Shown here: one piece after another, positions 45,461 through 55,553 of the stretch
Numbering within the stretch: the stretch's first letter is position 1
How the letters are laid out: every line of letters starts with the position of its first letter
Assembly: GCF_024380015.1 (NCBI RefSeq)
Contig: NZ_CP101508.1
Location: 2,294,902-2,358,901 of the forward strand
Direction of reading: 5' to 3'
Origin: Photobacterium atrarenae
GTDB lineage: Bacteria; Pseudomonadota; Gammaproteobacteria; Enterobacterales; Vibrionaceae
Length of the DNA: 64,000 nt
Notes under the pieces: model-generated
Told to the model about the DNA's origin: nothing
Seen by the model: the letters and a program-made list of their open reading frames with translations, nothing else
Database searches by the model: none
Program-made: the position numbers and the translations under genes

Positions 45461-46531
45461 ATGAACAATAAACAGCCAAAAACGAAATTATTAGCCGCTT
45501 CACTGCTGCTATTCACCTCTGCCTTTTCATATGCCGATACCACGGCAGTCCCGGTGACAGTCGAAACCGTTCAGTCACGAACACTGGATACCCTGGTCGA
45601 AGAAGCCGGCAAAATCACCGCAACCGACTCCGCCAACCTGAGCTTCAGCATAGGCGAAAAAATTAAGGCGATTTACTTCAATGACGGAGATACGGTGAAA
45701 AAAGGCAGCCTGATCGCCGAACTTGACAGCACCAAAGCCAAAGCAGACTTCGACAAAGCCAAAAGCTCATTAAACCTCGCCAAAACCAAGCTTGCACGGA
45801 CCCAAAATCTATTAAAAAAACAGCCAGATGCCCTCTCTCCACAGGATCTGGACGAATTAAAAGAGCAGGTGAACCTGGCTGCTGCCGATTTTCGCCAAAA
45901 GCAGGCCGTGTTGCTTGATTATCAAATCATCGCCCCTTTTGATGGTCGCCTGACAACATTTCAGCGCTCGCTAGGCAGCCACATCGACGCTTCCAGCCCA
46001 CTGGTGAGCCTTTACAGCCTTGATCCGGTCAAGATCAGCTATACCATCAGCCAGGACGATCTCAGCAAGGCAGCCAAAGGCCAGCCGGTGAAAATGACGG
46101 TGGATGCCGACGACAATCAAACCTTCCACGGGAAAGTCAGCTATGTTGCGCCGGCCGTTGATGAAAACTCCGGGCGTGTAGAAGTTCATGCTCACTTTGC
46201 CAACCCGGATCATACGCTGGTTCCCGGCATGTTTGCGCACGTCACACACCGTCTGGCCCGAGGAAAAAAGCAGCGCTTGATCCCGCAAAATGCCGTAATG
46301 GCCAACCATGAGGAGCGGTTTGTCTGGGTGATAGAAAACGGCCACCCTGTCAAACAAAAGGTTCAGTTAGGCCCAAACACCAACGACGGCTATGTCGTCG
46401 TCCGGCGGGGCGTGAAGAAAGGACAGCAAGTGGTCACCACAGGCCAGCAGAAGCTTACCGCCGACAGTACGGTCAAGGTGCTGCATCGCCCGGCAACTGA
46501 AACGCCCTCACCGGCACCGGAGGATAGCTAA
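45461..46531 (+). CDS. RND efflux periplasmic adaptor (membrane fusion protein)
   Basis: A 356-residue HlyD/AcrA-type adaptor. A signal sequence (LLAASLLLFTSAFSYA) without a lipobox, then the lipoyl half-motif IKAIYFNDGDTVKKGSLIAEL, an alpha-hairpin (AKSSLNLAKTKLARTQ ... LDELKEQVNLAAADF), the second lipoyl half IIAPFDGRL, a beta-barrel (KMTVDADDN) and a membrane-proximal domain. It bridges the pump to an outer-membrane channel, which is not encoded nearby and is probably a shared TolC. Its stop overlaps the pump ATG (TAATG). Confidence 0.88.
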   Translation: MNNKQPKTKLLAASLLLFTSAFSYADTTAVPVTVETVQSRTLDTLVEEAGKITATDSANLSFSIGEKIKAIYFNDGDTVKKGSLIAELDSTKAKADFDKAKSSLNLAKTKLARTQNLLKKQPDALSPQDLDELKEQVNLAAADFRQKQAVLLDYQIIAPFDGRLTTFQRSLGSHIDASSPLVSLYSLDPVKISYTISQDDLSKAAKGQPVKMTVDADDNQTFHGKVSYVAPAVDENSGRVEVHAHFANPDHTLVPGMFAHVTHRLARGKKQRLIPQNAVMANHEERFVWVIENGHPVKQKVQLGPNTNDGYVVVRRGVKKGQQVVTTGQQKLTADSTVKVLHRPATETPSPAPEDS

Positions 46532-49500
46532 TGCGTCTGCCTGAAATCTGTATTCGCCACCCGGTTTTTGCCTCAGTCCTGAGTATTGCCATCGTGTTAC
46601 TTGGAGTATTCTCGTTTCAAAAACTGTCAATCCAGTATTTTCCCGAGCACAACACGCCCACAGCGACCGTCAGCGCCCAGATCACCGGTGCGAGCGCCGA
46701 GTTTATGTCGAACAATATTGCCGACAAACTGATCGATGCTGCCACAGGCATCGACAAAGTCGACACAATGACGACAGACTGCCAGGAAGGCAGCTGTACC
46801 CTCAGCATTGACTTTACCGACGATGTTGATGACGTCGAATATACCAACCTGATGAACAAGCTGCGCAGCAGCATTGAAGCCATCAGCGACTTTCCGCCAA
46901 GTCTCACGGAGAAGCCTACCGTCACCGACAACACTTCAGATACCAGCTCGGCCAGCAACATCATCACCTTCGTCAATACCGGCGGGTTAAGCCAACAGGA
47001 GATGTATGACTATATCAGCCAGCAGTTGGTGCCGCAGTTTCGCCATATCCAAGGCGTCGGAAGTGTCTGGGGGCCATACGGCGGATCCGCCAAGGCCGTC
47101 CGGGTCTGGCTAAAGCCCGAACGTATGATGGCCCTGAATATCAAAACGGCCGATGTCGTCGGCACCCTCAGCGCATACAACGCCACATTTACTACCGGAA
47201 CAATCATGGGGGAAGCCCGCGATTTCTCGATTAATCCGGTCAACCCGGTCCAGAACATTGACGACGTTCGTGACCTGGTAGTTCGTGTCGACAGCGGCAC
47301 AGCCGTTCGGCTCAGAGATATTGCCGAAGTCGTAATGGGTGAGGAAAGCCTGACGCCCAGCCGCCTGAGCGTTCACGGTAACCCGGCCATGTCACTTCAG
47401 ATTTTGCCGCTGCGAAGCGAAAATCCGGTAAACGTGGCTGAGCGCGTGAAAACAGCCATTGTTCAGATGCAGGCGCAGTTACCCGACGGTATTGAAATGA
47501 AAATGGTCTACAACCAGGCTGACTTCATCCAGGCCGCGATTGACCAGGGGTTCTCAACCCTGCTCGAAGCTGTCGTACTCGTCTCACTGGTCGTCGTGAT
47601 CTTCCTGGGCTCAATTCGGGTTGCCTCGGTGCCTATCATAACCATCCCGGTCTGTGTTATCGGCGTATTTGTGATCATGGCCTGGCTTGGCTTTAGTATC
47701 AACGTTCTGACAATTCTGGCGATTATCCTGGCAATCGGTCTGGTCGTTGATGATGCCATTGTGGTTGTCGAAAACTGCTACCGCCATATTGAACAGGGTG
47801 AAACGCCACTGAACGCAGCGATAAAAGGCAGCAGAGAGATCATCTTTCCGGTCATTGCGATGACACTGACGCTGGCCGTCGTCTACTTACCGCTCGGGTT
47901 AATGTCGGGGATGACTGCCGATCTGTTCCGTCAGTTTGCATTTACCCTGGCTGCGGCCGTGATCATCTCTGGCATGGTCGCATTGACTCTGTCACCGATG
48001 ATGAGCGCCTATCTGATCAAACCCCTCGGCAAGCAACCGAAATGGTTTAGCAAGGTCGACCGGTTGCTCAACAAACTGGCCGACAGCTATACCCGTGAGC
48101 TGAGCAAATGGTTCAGCCGCAAACGCCTGATGGCTGTCATCGCAACGGTATTGATCGGTACTTCCGTCACTGCATTCCTGACAATACCGCAAGTGCTGCT
48201 GCCAACTGAAGACTCCGGTTTTATTGATGTCGCGTCGACAGCGCCCACAGGGGTCGGACGGCAGTATCACCTGCAGCACAACGCCGAGCTCAACAGCGTG
48301 ATGGCTGATCACCCGGACATCGAAGCAAACCTGTCCTACATTGAAGCCACGCCAACCAACCACGTTCTGCTCAAGCCTTGGGGAGAAAGAGCTCAGACTG
48401 CAGACGAGGTTATCGCCGAGCTGTTCGACAAGGCCAGCAGCACGGTTTCAGCCTACAGTATGTCTTTCTCGGTACGTGCCGCCGATAATCTGAATGTTGC
48501 CAATAACCTGATCCTTGAACTGACAACCGTTGACCGCGATACCGAAAACTTAAGCGATACCGCAGATCAAGTCACTCGCCTGCTGGAGCAATATCCGGGA
48601 GTCACCAATGTCAAAAACTCAGCCCTCCGGGATCAGCTGACCTACGACTTATCAATCGACCGGAATGCCATCACCCTCTCAGGGGTCAAGTACGGCGATG
48701 TGACCGACGCCTTGTCAACTTTTCTCGGCTCGGTCAAGGCAGCAGATATGCAGTCCGAAGATGGCTACACCTATCCGATTCAGGTGCAGGTAAACCGCGA
48801 GGCACTCGGCAACTTTGATATTCTGGACAAACTCTATGTCGGCTCAGCGTCCGGTCAGACACTACCGCTCTCGCAATTTGTCACCATCACGCAGACAACG
48901 GCGGAGTCCAGCTTCAAGACTTACATGGGCAAAGACAGCGCCGAGATTACAGCCGACCTGATGCCGGGGTATGCCGCCAGCGACATCAAGGCTTATATTG
49001 ACCAGGAAGTGCCGAAACGACTTAAAGATGCCCAGAGCTACGCATATCATGGCGTAGTGAAGGCACTAACAGACTCCCAGGCAGGAACGCAGGTGCTGTT
49101 TCTATTGTCCCTGATCTTTATTTATCTGATCCTGGCCGCTCAGTTTGAGAGTTTTGTGGATCCGCTGGTGATCCTGCTGACCGTCCCCCTGTGTATTGTC
49201 GGGGCTATTCTGACCTTAACCGCCTTCGGCCAGAGCCTGAATATCTACTCAACAATCGGCCTGCTGACCCTGGTCGGGCTGATCACCAAACACGGGATAC
49301 TGCTGGTAGAATTTGCGAATGAGAAGCGCCGCCAAGGCATACCGGCCGACACTGCCGCATTAGAGAGTGCCCGTTCCCGACTGCGTCCGATCCTGATGAC
49401 CTCACTCACCATGATCCTGGGCGCTATCCCGTTGGCACTCGCCTCCGGGCCGGGTTCGCTGGGACGTATCAATATCGGCCTGGTCCTGGTCGGCGGTTTA

Positions 49501-49623
49501 GTGGCCGGAACGTTTTTCTCCTTGTTCGTGGTGCCCGTAGCGTATACGGCAATGGCCAGGCTCAAAGCGCATGACATTTTAGCCCGTCTCCGGCAACCCG
49601 CCTCTGCGCAATCAGAACCATAA
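46531..49623 (+). CDS. RND-type multidrug efflux pump, inner-membrane transporter
   Basis: A 1,030-residue AcrB-type (HAE1) transporter. It opens MRLPEICIRHPVFASVLSIA, has twelve helices in two sixes, with large periplasmic loops after helices 1 and 7. Helix 4 carries the proton-relay pair in GLVVDDAIVVVENC, and helix 10 GLITKHGILLVEFAN contains the conserved lysine. Proton-driven export of toxic compounds is expected; the substrate is not readable. Similar in length and pattern to Vibrio Vex pumps, but I do not assign one. It ends at a 13-bp terminator. Confidence 0.9.
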   Translation: MRLPEICIRHPVFASVLSIAIVLLGVFSFQKLSIQYFPEHNTPTATVSAQITGASAEFMSNNIADKLIDAATGIDKVDTMTTDCQEGSCTLSIDFTDDVDDVEYTNLMNKLRSSIEAISDFPPSLTEKPTVTDNTSDTSSASNIITFVNTGGLSQQEMYDYISQQLVPQFRHIQGVGSVWGPYGGSAKAVRVWLKPERMMALNIKTADVVGTLSAYNATFTTGTIMGEARDFSINPVNPVQNIDDVRDLVVRVDSGTAVRLRDIAEVVMGEESLTPSRLSVHGNPAMSLQILPLRSENPVNVAERVKTAIVQMQAQLPDGIEMKMVYNQADFIQAAIDQGFSTLLEAVVLVSLVVVIFLGSIRVASVPIITIPVCVIGVFVIMAWLGFSINVLTILAIILAIGLVVDDAIVVVENCYRHIEQGETPLNAAIKGSREIIFPVIAMTLTLAVVYLPLGLMSGMTADLFRQFAFTLAAAVIISGMVALTLSPMMSAYLIKPLGKQPKWFSKVDRLLNKLADSYTRELSKWFSRKRLMAVIATVLIGTSVTAFLTIPQVLLPTEDSGFIDVASTAPTGVGRQYHLQHNAELNSVMADHPDIEANLSYIEATPTNHVLLKPWGERAQTADEVIAELFDKASSTVSAYSMSFSVRAADNLNVANNLILELTTVDRDTENLSDTADQVTRLLEQYPGVTNVKNSALRDQLTYDLSIDRNAITLSGVKYGDVTDALSTFLGSVKAADMQSEDGYTYPIQVQVNREALGNFDILDKLYVGSASGQTLPLSQFVTITQTTAESSFKTYMGKDSAEITADLMPGYAASDIKAYIDQEVPKRLKDAQSYAYHGVVKALTDSQAGTQVLFLLSLIFIYLILAAQFESFVDPLVILLTVPLCIVGAILTLTAFGQSLNIYSTIGLLTLVGLITKHGILLVEFANEKRRQGIPADTAALESARSRLRPILMTSLTMILGAIPLALASGPGSLGRINIGLVLVGGLVAGTFFSLFVVPVAYTAMARLKAHDILARLRQPASAQSEP

Positions 49624-49641
49624 GACGTTCATGACGCTCAT

Positions 49642-49679
49642 AAAAAACGCCTGTCCCTTCAAAAGAACAGGCGTTTTTT
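49642..49679 (+). terminator. Terminator of the RND operon
   Basis: The 13-bp stem AAAAAACGCCTGT/ACAGGCGTTTTTT (49642-49654 and 49667-49679). The U tract is part of the stem. The next 215 bases to the asd stop hold no recognised feature. Confidence 0.9.
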
Positions 49680-49895
49680 GATCTCTATTCCCGTATGCCG
49701 GATAACCGGCCACACAGATAGCAACAAGTGACTTATACCAATCAAAGTAAATCAGTGATCAGAAATAGCGCAGGAAAAATGTTTGAGAACAAGGCAGAAT
49801 TTTTAGATAAGTAGTAATTCTACAATCAAAAATTCTAACGCAGTTATCGAGCATTTTAACAAGCTAGGATGACCCCTTATTTACTGCGATTGGTA

Positions 49896-51011
49896 TTACT
49901 GCTTCTCAGCCAGAATGATCCGCAGGGTTCGGCGCAACGGCTCGGCGGCACCCCACAACAGCTGATCCCCGACGGTAAAGGCATTGAGGTAATCATCACC
50001 CATCGCCAGCTTACGCAAGCGACCTACCGGCACAGACAGGGTTCCGGTGACTTTGGTCGGGCTCAGCTCCTGCATAGTGATATCGCGCTCATTCGGGATC
50101 ACCTTCACCCACTCATTGTGCGCAGCCAGCATTTCCTCGATTTCATCCAGCGGTACATTCTTTTTCAGTTTCAGCGTCAACGCCTGGCTGTGGCAGCGCA
50201 TCGCGCCAATGCGCACACAGGTCCCGTCAATTGGGATTGGCTGATTGTCCAGGCCCAGAATCTTGTTGGTCTCTACCGAACCTTTCCACTCTTCCTTGCT
50301 CTGACCATTGTCACGTTTGACATCGATCCAAGGGATCAGTGAGCCAGCCAGCGGTACACCGAACTCTTGCGCCGGGAAGTCCGCGGAGCGCATCGCTTCC
50401 GCTACTTTACGGTCAATCTCCAGAATTGAAGTCGCCGGATTGGCCAGCTCACTGGAGACCGCATCGTTGATCACGCCCATCTGGCTGATCAGCTCACGCA
50501 TGTTTTTAGCACCGGCACCGGAGGCCGCCTGATACGTTTGCGAGGTCATCCACTCGACCAGACCTTCCTGGAACAAGCCGCCCATAGCCATCAGCATCAG
50601 GCTGACGGTACAGTTTCCGCCAGTAAATGTGTTGGTACCACGATGGATCCCCTGCTGGATTTGCTCCAGGTTCACCGGATCCAGGGTAATGATTGAGTCC
50701 GCCTTCATCCGCAAGGTCGACGCCGCATCAATCCAGTAACCTTTCCAGCCCGCCTGGCGCAGTGCCGGGTACACTTTCTCCGTGTAACTTCCCCCCTGGC
50801 AGGTAATAATGGCATCGAGTTGTTTCAGGCTGTCGAGATCAAACGCATCCTGCAGCATGCCGGCCTCTTTGCCGAAATTCGGCGCCGGGATCCCCACTTG
50901 CGAGGTCGAGTAGAAGACCGGCTCAATCACCTCAAAATCACCTTCTTCAACCATCCGCTGCATCAGTACCGAACCCACCATACCACGCCAACCGACTAAA
51001 CCAACTTTCAT
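49896..51011 (-). CDS. asd: Aspartate-semialdehyde dehydrogenase
   Basis: A 371-residue NADPH enzyme. It opens [20 protein letters not shown] (dinucleotide site), with the catalytic cysteine in [12 protein letters not shown] (about residue 134), [20 protein letters not shown] and the histidine in [13 protein letters not shown]. It makes aspartate semialdehyde for lysine, threonine, methionine and diaminopimelate. I chose ATG 51011 to match the family N-terminus; ATG codons one and six codons upstream are possible. A ~300-bp structured leader precedes it. Confidence 0.95.
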   Translation of the reverse strand: MKVGLVGWRGMVGSVLMQRMVEEGDFEVIEPVFYSTSQVGIPAPNFGKEAGMLQDAFDLDSLKQLDAIITCQGGSYTEKVYPALRQAGWKGYWIDAASTLRMKADSIITLDPVNLEQIQQGIHRGTNTFTGGNCTVSLMLMAMGGLFQEGLVEWMTSQTYQAASGAGAKNMRELISQMGVINDAVSSELANPATSILEIDRKVAEAMRSADFPAQEFGVPLAGSLIPWIDVKRDNGQSKEEWKGSVETNKILGLDNQPIPIDGTCVRIGAMRCHSQALTLKLKKNVPLDEIEEMLAAHNEWVKVIPNERDITMQELSPTKVTGTLSVPVGRLRKLAMGDDYLNAFTVGDQLLWGAAEPLRRTLRIILAEKQ

Positions 51012-51799
51012 CATCTCACTACACTCCATCCATGTTTAAAATGTTATTGCCTCGCGACCATAATTATCTGTCCACTTGGTCAAGCTCAGATAGTTATGCT
51101 CGCAGGCATAACCCTCATCTATAGAGGTTTCAGTGGGGAAATACAAGGGTAACCCACCGAAGTTGGGTAAAAAACCACCAGCCCCGAGTTCATAAAAACC
51201 ATCATTGGTGTCACCGATAAGCCACCGGGGTTACTGCAGGCGAGACCTAAAAAAGCCGATTTCCCAATCCAAGTAGCCGCCCCGCGCTCAGCACAAGACA
51301 CAGCTTCCTGTCACAGCCACCATTTGATCGACAAAATGAAGAAATATCCATCAAAACCACAAAAATTCAAGTTCTACCAAAACATCGCCACCATCACAAA
51401 TAGATACCTTAGCCAACAATCATATTTTTTTGGTTTTATAAACCAGAAAGCGCCATATAAATTATCAATCATTGATATTTTATATCGAGATATGGCAAGC
51501 CCCACACCGAAACCGACACATCACAAAAACACCAGCAAAACACAACAAACACTTAAAATTAACCATTTATTAAAGAGTTTATCTGTTTTTTTCCTTAAAA
51601 ATCAGCACTGGTTGGATGAGGTCACATAAAAGTGCAATATTTATCGCGCTGCATCATTCATTCGGATAGAGTAGCGCGACTTCATGACACGTTCCCTCAT
51701 GGAAGGCTCCATCGTCATCACAATGATTCATCATTGTCATTATGGATGCGAACTCAGGGTCTTTTCAGACTCACTGACTCGAAGAACAAGGTTAGAATT
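51012..51799. other. Long intergenic region between asd and nhaC, with inverted repeats
   Basis: About 790 bases with no convincing gene. On the asd side GTTATGC/GCATAAC (51093-51099 and 51106-51112) and ACCCA/TGGGT near 51155 suggest a folded leader. The middle (51320-51620) is very A+T-rich; a 101-codon plus frame there has no ribosome-binding site. On the nhaC side TCGCGCT/AGCGCGA (51644-51650 and 51673-51679) and CAATGAT-TC-ATCATTG (51721-51736) are perfect inverted repeats. No known riboswitch matched by eye; lysine would be the obvious guess for asd, but its conserved motifs were not found. Confidence 0.45.
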
Positions 51800-53236
51800 A
51801 TGAACAAACAGAGTGTGAAACTACCTTCGCTAATGCAGGTTGTTGTCGCGTTAGGTATTTTTCTTGCGCTGGCATTTTCATTCACCGCACAACTCGATCT
51901 CCCCATCCAACTGGCCCTCTACATTGGCTGGTTTGTCATCATGGCGCTCGGCATCAAGCTGGGGCATGATTACAAATCCCTGGAGCAAGCCGCGACCAAA
52001 GGGATTTCAAACGGCTTGGGGGCTGTCCTGATCCTATTGGCTGTCGGTGCCCTGGTCGGTACCTGGATTGCCGGCGGGATTGTCCCAACCATCATTTATT
52101 ACGGTCTAAAGGCGATTCATCCTTCGATTTTCCTGCTGGCAACCATGATCATCTGTTCGCTCACAGCGCTGGCAACCGGAACCTCCTGGGGCGCTGCCGG
52201 TACGGCCGGGATCGCGATGATGGGGATTGGCCAAGGACTGGGGATCCCGGCGCCAATGACCGCCGGTGCCGTACTGTCCGGGTGTTATTTCGGGGACAAA
52301 ATGTCGCCACTCTCTGATTCAGTGATCCTGGCCTCGTCCATGTCCAACGTGGAAATCATGGAGCACATCAAGGGCATGCTGCCAATTGCCTTGATCAGCT
52401 ATGTCATCACCGGGTTCATGTTCACCGGCGTGGGTTTCCACTATGCCGGCAATGTTGATATGTCCCAGGTTGAGAGCGTGATCGTCGCAATGGACGACCA
52501 ATTTGTGATTTCGCCATTCTCCTTTGCACCGGTCGTTATTGTTCTGGCCCTGCTGGCCATGCGCCTGCCATCTTTCCCGGTCATTTCGCTGGGTTCACTG
52601 CTGGGGATTGTCTGGGCGGTGATGATCCAGGATATGGACCCACTTATGGCATTCAATACGGCCTGGGCACCTTTCTCGATCAGCTCCGGCGTCGACTTTA
52701 TTGACGCGATCCTCAACCGGGGCGGCATGTCTTCCATGCTGGGCTCCGTCGCGGTGATCGTATTCGGTCTGGGATTCGGCGGCCTGCTGGATAAAGTCGG
52801 TGTACTGCAAACCATCGCCAAACTGTTTGAAAAGCGGGTCAACTCCGCAGGCAGCCTGTCCGTATCGACCATTGCCACCGCTTTCCTCGGCAACGTATTC
52901 GGCTCTGCAATGTATGTCTCGCTGATCCTTACACCAAAAATCTGTGCCAAAAACTACGACCGTCTGGGCTACCAGCGTAAGAACCTGTCGCGAAACGCAG
53001 AGTTCGGCGGCACCCTGACTTCGGGGATGGTGCCTTGGAGTGATAACGGGATCTACATGGCGAGCATTCTGGGCGTCGCAACCTTCTCCTACGCGCCGTT
53101 CATGTGGCTGAGCTTTGTGTGTATTCTGGTCACCATCATCTCATCTTACATGGGCTGGTTCGTCGACCGTTGCCCACCAACAGTACAAGCTGATTCAGAA
53201 GACAAGCAACCGGGTGCCGCCCAACAACCAGCCTAA
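51800..53236 (+). CDS. nhaC: Na+/H+ antiporter NhaC
   Basis: A 478-residue antiporter with about eleven helices. Family blocks: LIILLAVGALVGTWIAGG-like (VLILLAVGALVGTWIAGGIV), ATGTSWGAAGTAGIAMMGIG, CYFGDKMSPLSDSVILASS, and near the end TLTSGMVPWSDNGIYMAS. Na+ or Li+ export coupled to proton entry, of use to a marine cell. ATG 51800 follows AACAAGG; the frame extends upstream without a site. Terminator follows. Confidence 0.9.
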   Translation: MNKQSVKLPSLMQVVVALGIFLALAFSFTAQLDLPIQLALYIGWFVIMALGIKLGHDYKSLEQAATKGISNGLGAVLILLAVGALVGTWIAGGIVPTIIYYGLKAIHPSIFLLATMIICSLTALATGTSWGAAGTAGIAMMGIGQGLGIPAPMTAGAVLSGCYFGDKMSPLSDSVILASSMSNVEIMEHIKGMLPIALISYVITGFMFTGVGFHYAGNVDMSQVESVIVAMDDQFVISPFSFAPVVIVLALLAMRLPSFPVISLGSLLGIVWAVMIQDMDPLMAFNTAWAPFSISSGVDFIDAILNRGGMSSMLGSVAVIVFGLGFGGLLDKVGVLQTIAKLFEKRVNSAGSLSVSTIATAFLGNVFGSAMYVSLILTPKICAKNYDRLGYQRKNLSRNAEFGGTLTSGMVPWSDNGIYMASILGVATFSYAPFMWLSFVCILVTIISSYMGWFVDRCPPTVQADSEDKQPGAAQQPA

Positions 53237-53257
53237 CCCGCAGCCTGGCTTGAAAAC

Positions 53258-53285
53258 AAAAAAGCGCCTCCCGGCGCTTTTTTTG
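53258..53285 (+). terminator. Terminator of nhaC
   Basis: The stem AGCGCC/GGCGCT (53263-53268 and 53273-53278), A-rich before and seven T after; can work both ways. Confidence 0.88.
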
Positions 53286-53733
53286 TGTGTGATGGCAGAC
53301 CACTCAGGAAAAGACGCTCAGTGCGCCCTTACCTGTAGTCGCGCTCAACAAAACAGCTTTCCTGTGGCTGTAACGCTTGTTGCGTGCACTTGGACTGCTC
53401 TCCCAAATACTGCTTCAAGAATTTTGCCCGAACCGCACTCAGGTGCCGCTGTGACTCACAAATCACGTTTTTTCGGTACTGTTTTTGTGTTTTGCACGCT
53501 CTCATAGCCAACCTTGATCGATATCCGTATTATTGCAACGCGCTTAGCGGCAATGCTTTATCAAACTGTATGGTCGCATCTGCCGCTGATTGACAGGCAA
53601 TGCGAAAGCGAGAGGAAGCATATCTTTGCTCGCAAAATGCCTCAACTGATTTGACAAAATCCTGACAATCGAAACGGTATAACTTATAAAGGTCGGAGCA
53701 GATCAGGCACTGATGTATTCAATGCAATGCCCA
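53286..53733. other. Intergenic region without a confident gene
   Basis: About 450 bases. A minus-strand frame from 53505 to 53329 (begins MRACKTQKQYRKNV) has AAGG before an ATG, and another minus frame between 53719 and 53530 codes for a cysteine-bearing stretch (RFRIACQSAADATIQF) but has no ATG. Both are too weak to call. No repeats or RNA genes seen. Confidence 0.35.
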
Positions 53734-54105
53734 TCATCGTGCTGAGCGCCTGACGGCCATTTGGCCCGGCTTCCCCCTGGCGATTCGTGATAAAGGATGG
53801 AGTTGATAACGCAGCGCCCGTAACGGATGGCGCCAAATAAAGCGGGGAATCGACCAGCGCAAGACATGACTGAACTGCAATCGCCGGGCCGGAGAAAAAC
53901 ATGGATGCTGACAGTGCAGACAATGGGGTTTCCCTCGTCCCAATCGACAACGAGCAATCCGTACGGTGACATAAGCGGCTAAGTCCTGACATGCCGGGCA
54001 TGTCACAGCGCCACGATGCAGCATTTGACAATACCAGCGAATCATCGCTGTTACGATAGTCAACTCGCGCTGCTGTTGAGTTGTATCTGAATTTGAAGCT
54101 TTCAT
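53734..54105 (-). CDS. ygbA: YgbA-like protein (nitrous oxide-stimulated promoter family)
   Basis: A 123-residue cysteine-rich protein. It follows the YgbA pattern: TCPACQDLAAYVTVRIARC, then KPHCLHCQHPC and VLRWSIPRFIWRHPLRALRY, with seven cysteines that could bind metal or an Fe-S cluster. In E. coli ygbA is in the NsrR regulon and helps recovery from nitrosative stress. No Shine-Dalgarno is seen; a GC-rich hairpin GGGGCGG/CCGCCCC (54107-54113 and 54126-54132) ends right before the ATG. The C-terminal 20 basic residues (ARGKPGQMAVRRSAR) extend beyond the family core. Confidence 0.78.
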   Translation of the reverse strand: MKASNSDTTQQQRELTIVTAMIRWYCQMLHRGAVTCPACQDLAAYVTVRIARCRLGRGKPHCLHCQHPCFSPARRLQFSHVLRWSIPRFIWRHPLRALRYQLHPLSRIARGKPGQMAVRRSAR

Positions 54106-54193
54106 AGGGGCGGTATTATCCCTGTCCGCCCCATAGCACGCTTGATAAAGATCAAACCGAATCCATCGCGTTCAGGATCAGGCGCATTTTCAA

Positions 54194-55210
54194 TCAGTCA
54201 TTATCAGTCGACAAGCGGCGCTGCAGCTGATCTTTAAGGTTTGGTGGGGTCCCTTTAATTGTCAGCGTGTCCGTTTCCGCATCATAGAACACCCGCTCGC
54301 CCAGCAGCATACTGTCGAAGTTAATGGTCAATCCGCCACCAGAGCCAACAAACTTGGTCAGTTTGCGCATGGTAGTCCGATCAGCCGGAAAGCTCTCTTC
54401 CAGCTCGTACCCCTGGTTGGTTGCAAACTGGTAAAAATCCGTCCCGTCCTCTGCCGGTGGCAGCTCGCCGGACAGCTCTTTCACTGCCACTTCATCACCG
54501 GACTGCAACTGGCCATTACAGTAATCGTACACTTGCTTGCGATACTGCTGCTTCTCTTCTTTATCCAAACGGGAATCGGCACAGAAGTCCTCAACCGCCT
54601 GCATCAGCACCTGGTTCTGGGCTTTAGTGTCCATCCCAACTTCAGCCTGCAAGAAATCAAGGAAGAAATCGGCAATTTTCCTTCCGACCCGGCCCTTGAT
54701 GAACGTCAGGTAGCGGTTCGACTCGGCATCCGTCTCCCAGGAAGACAAATCAATCCGCGCCACAATGTCCATTTTGCTGACATCCAGGTAATCCGTGGCG
54801 CTGATATCCAGTTGCTCCGTGACTTTCATGCTGTGGCAAGTCGGTAGCAGACCAATGAACAGGTAATCCGTTGCCAGCGACTGATACTCAGCCAGGACCA
54901 GCGTACCGGCATCGGCAAACGGATATTTACTCAGCTCGGCCTGCAGCTTGGTGGCCGCCTGATTGGAAAAAGTCAGGAAATCCAGTTCACCGCTGCGCAC
55001 TTGCTTCAGCCAGTGGCTGAATTCGCTGTCTTCGGCAAAGTGGGCAAAACCCTTTGCGCCCTTGCTGCTGTAGACCCGATGCAGTTCCGAAACCAACTCT
55101 TCCGTAGAAGTGTCGTTCTCAAGCGGCTGTTTTCTGAGATGAACTTCTAGCTCATCCTGCTCATTTTTTGTCAACTGGTGAAGAATGACATTGGAAAGCG
55201 TTAGGCTCAT
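54194..55210 (-). CDS. yejK: Nucleoid-associated protein YejK (NdpA)
   Basis: A 338-residue protein that opens MSLTLSNVILHQLTKNEQDE, with FLGRRIADFF-like KGRVGRKIADFFLDFLQAEVG and a C-terminal KFVGSGGGLTINFDSMLLGERV. It is a nucleoid-bound protein of unclear role in E. coli (335 residues). It is divergent from yejL-yejM, the same order as in E. coli. Confidence 0.93.
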   Translation of the reverse strand: MSLTLSNVILHQLTKNEQDELEVHLRKQPLENDTSTEELVSELHRVYSSKGAKGFAHFAEDSEFSHWLKQVRSGELDFLTFSNQAATKLQAELSKYPFADAGTLVLAEYQSLATDYLFIGLLPTCHSMKVTEQLDISATDYLDVSKMDIVARIDLSSWETDAESNRYLTFIKGRVGRKIADFFLDFLQAEVGMDTKAQNQVLMQAVEDFCADSRLDKEEKQQYRKQVYDYCNGQLQSGDEVAVKELSGELPPAEDGTDFYQFATNQGYELEESFPADRTTMRKLTKFVGSGGGLTINFDSMLLGERVFYDAETDTLTIKGTPPNLKDQLQRRLSTDND

Positions 55211-55286
55211 AATGGAAAAATTTCAGTTAATCTAAAGTGTAGGTTATTATAAGTCGCTTTCTTTATAACTTTAAACAAGACTTCCT

Positions 55287-55505
55287 ATGCCAATTACTTC
55301 AAAATACTCGAATAAAAAAGTTGAACAAATCATTGATGATGTGTTCGATGTACTAGAGAAGCATGAAGCTTCTGCCGAACTGGCACTGATGATCATGGGT
55401 AATATTTCAACTAATATCATCAATGCCGATGTTCCGGCTGCTCAACGGAAAGCCATTGCTGAGAAATTCTCACAAGCGCTGCTTTCCTCTATCAAGGAAG
55501 ACTAA
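55287..55505 (+). CDS. yejL: UPF0352 family protein YejL
   Basis: A 72-residue, mostly helical protein: [20 protein letters not shown] ... [18 protein letters not shown]. Length and sequence match E. coli YejL (75). Function unknown. It is 48 bp before yejM and likely shares its message. The Shine-Dalgarno is weak. Confidence 0.92.
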   Translation: MPITSKYSNKKVEQIIDDVFDVLEKHEASAELALMIMGNISTNIINADVPAAQRKAIAEKFSQALLSSIKED

Positions 55506-55553
55506 GCTCTTGTTGTTCGGCATCGCACAAAAGACTGGGAATTTCTAACCTCT

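Noticed and set aside
51012..51300. Lysine riboswitch before asd
   Set aside because: The location is apt, but I could not find its conserved core motifs in either strand.
51324..51629. 101-codon plus-strand frame in the AT-rich asd-nhaC gap
   Set aside because: No ribosome-binding site, composition typical of AT-rich spacer (Lys, Asn, Ile rich), no motif.
53530..53719. Cysteine-bearing minus frame downstream of ygbA (contains RFRIACQSAADATIQF)
   Set aside because: Looked like a ferredoxin-type tail at first, but has no ATG, GTG or TTG with a ribosome site and no complete cysteine motif.
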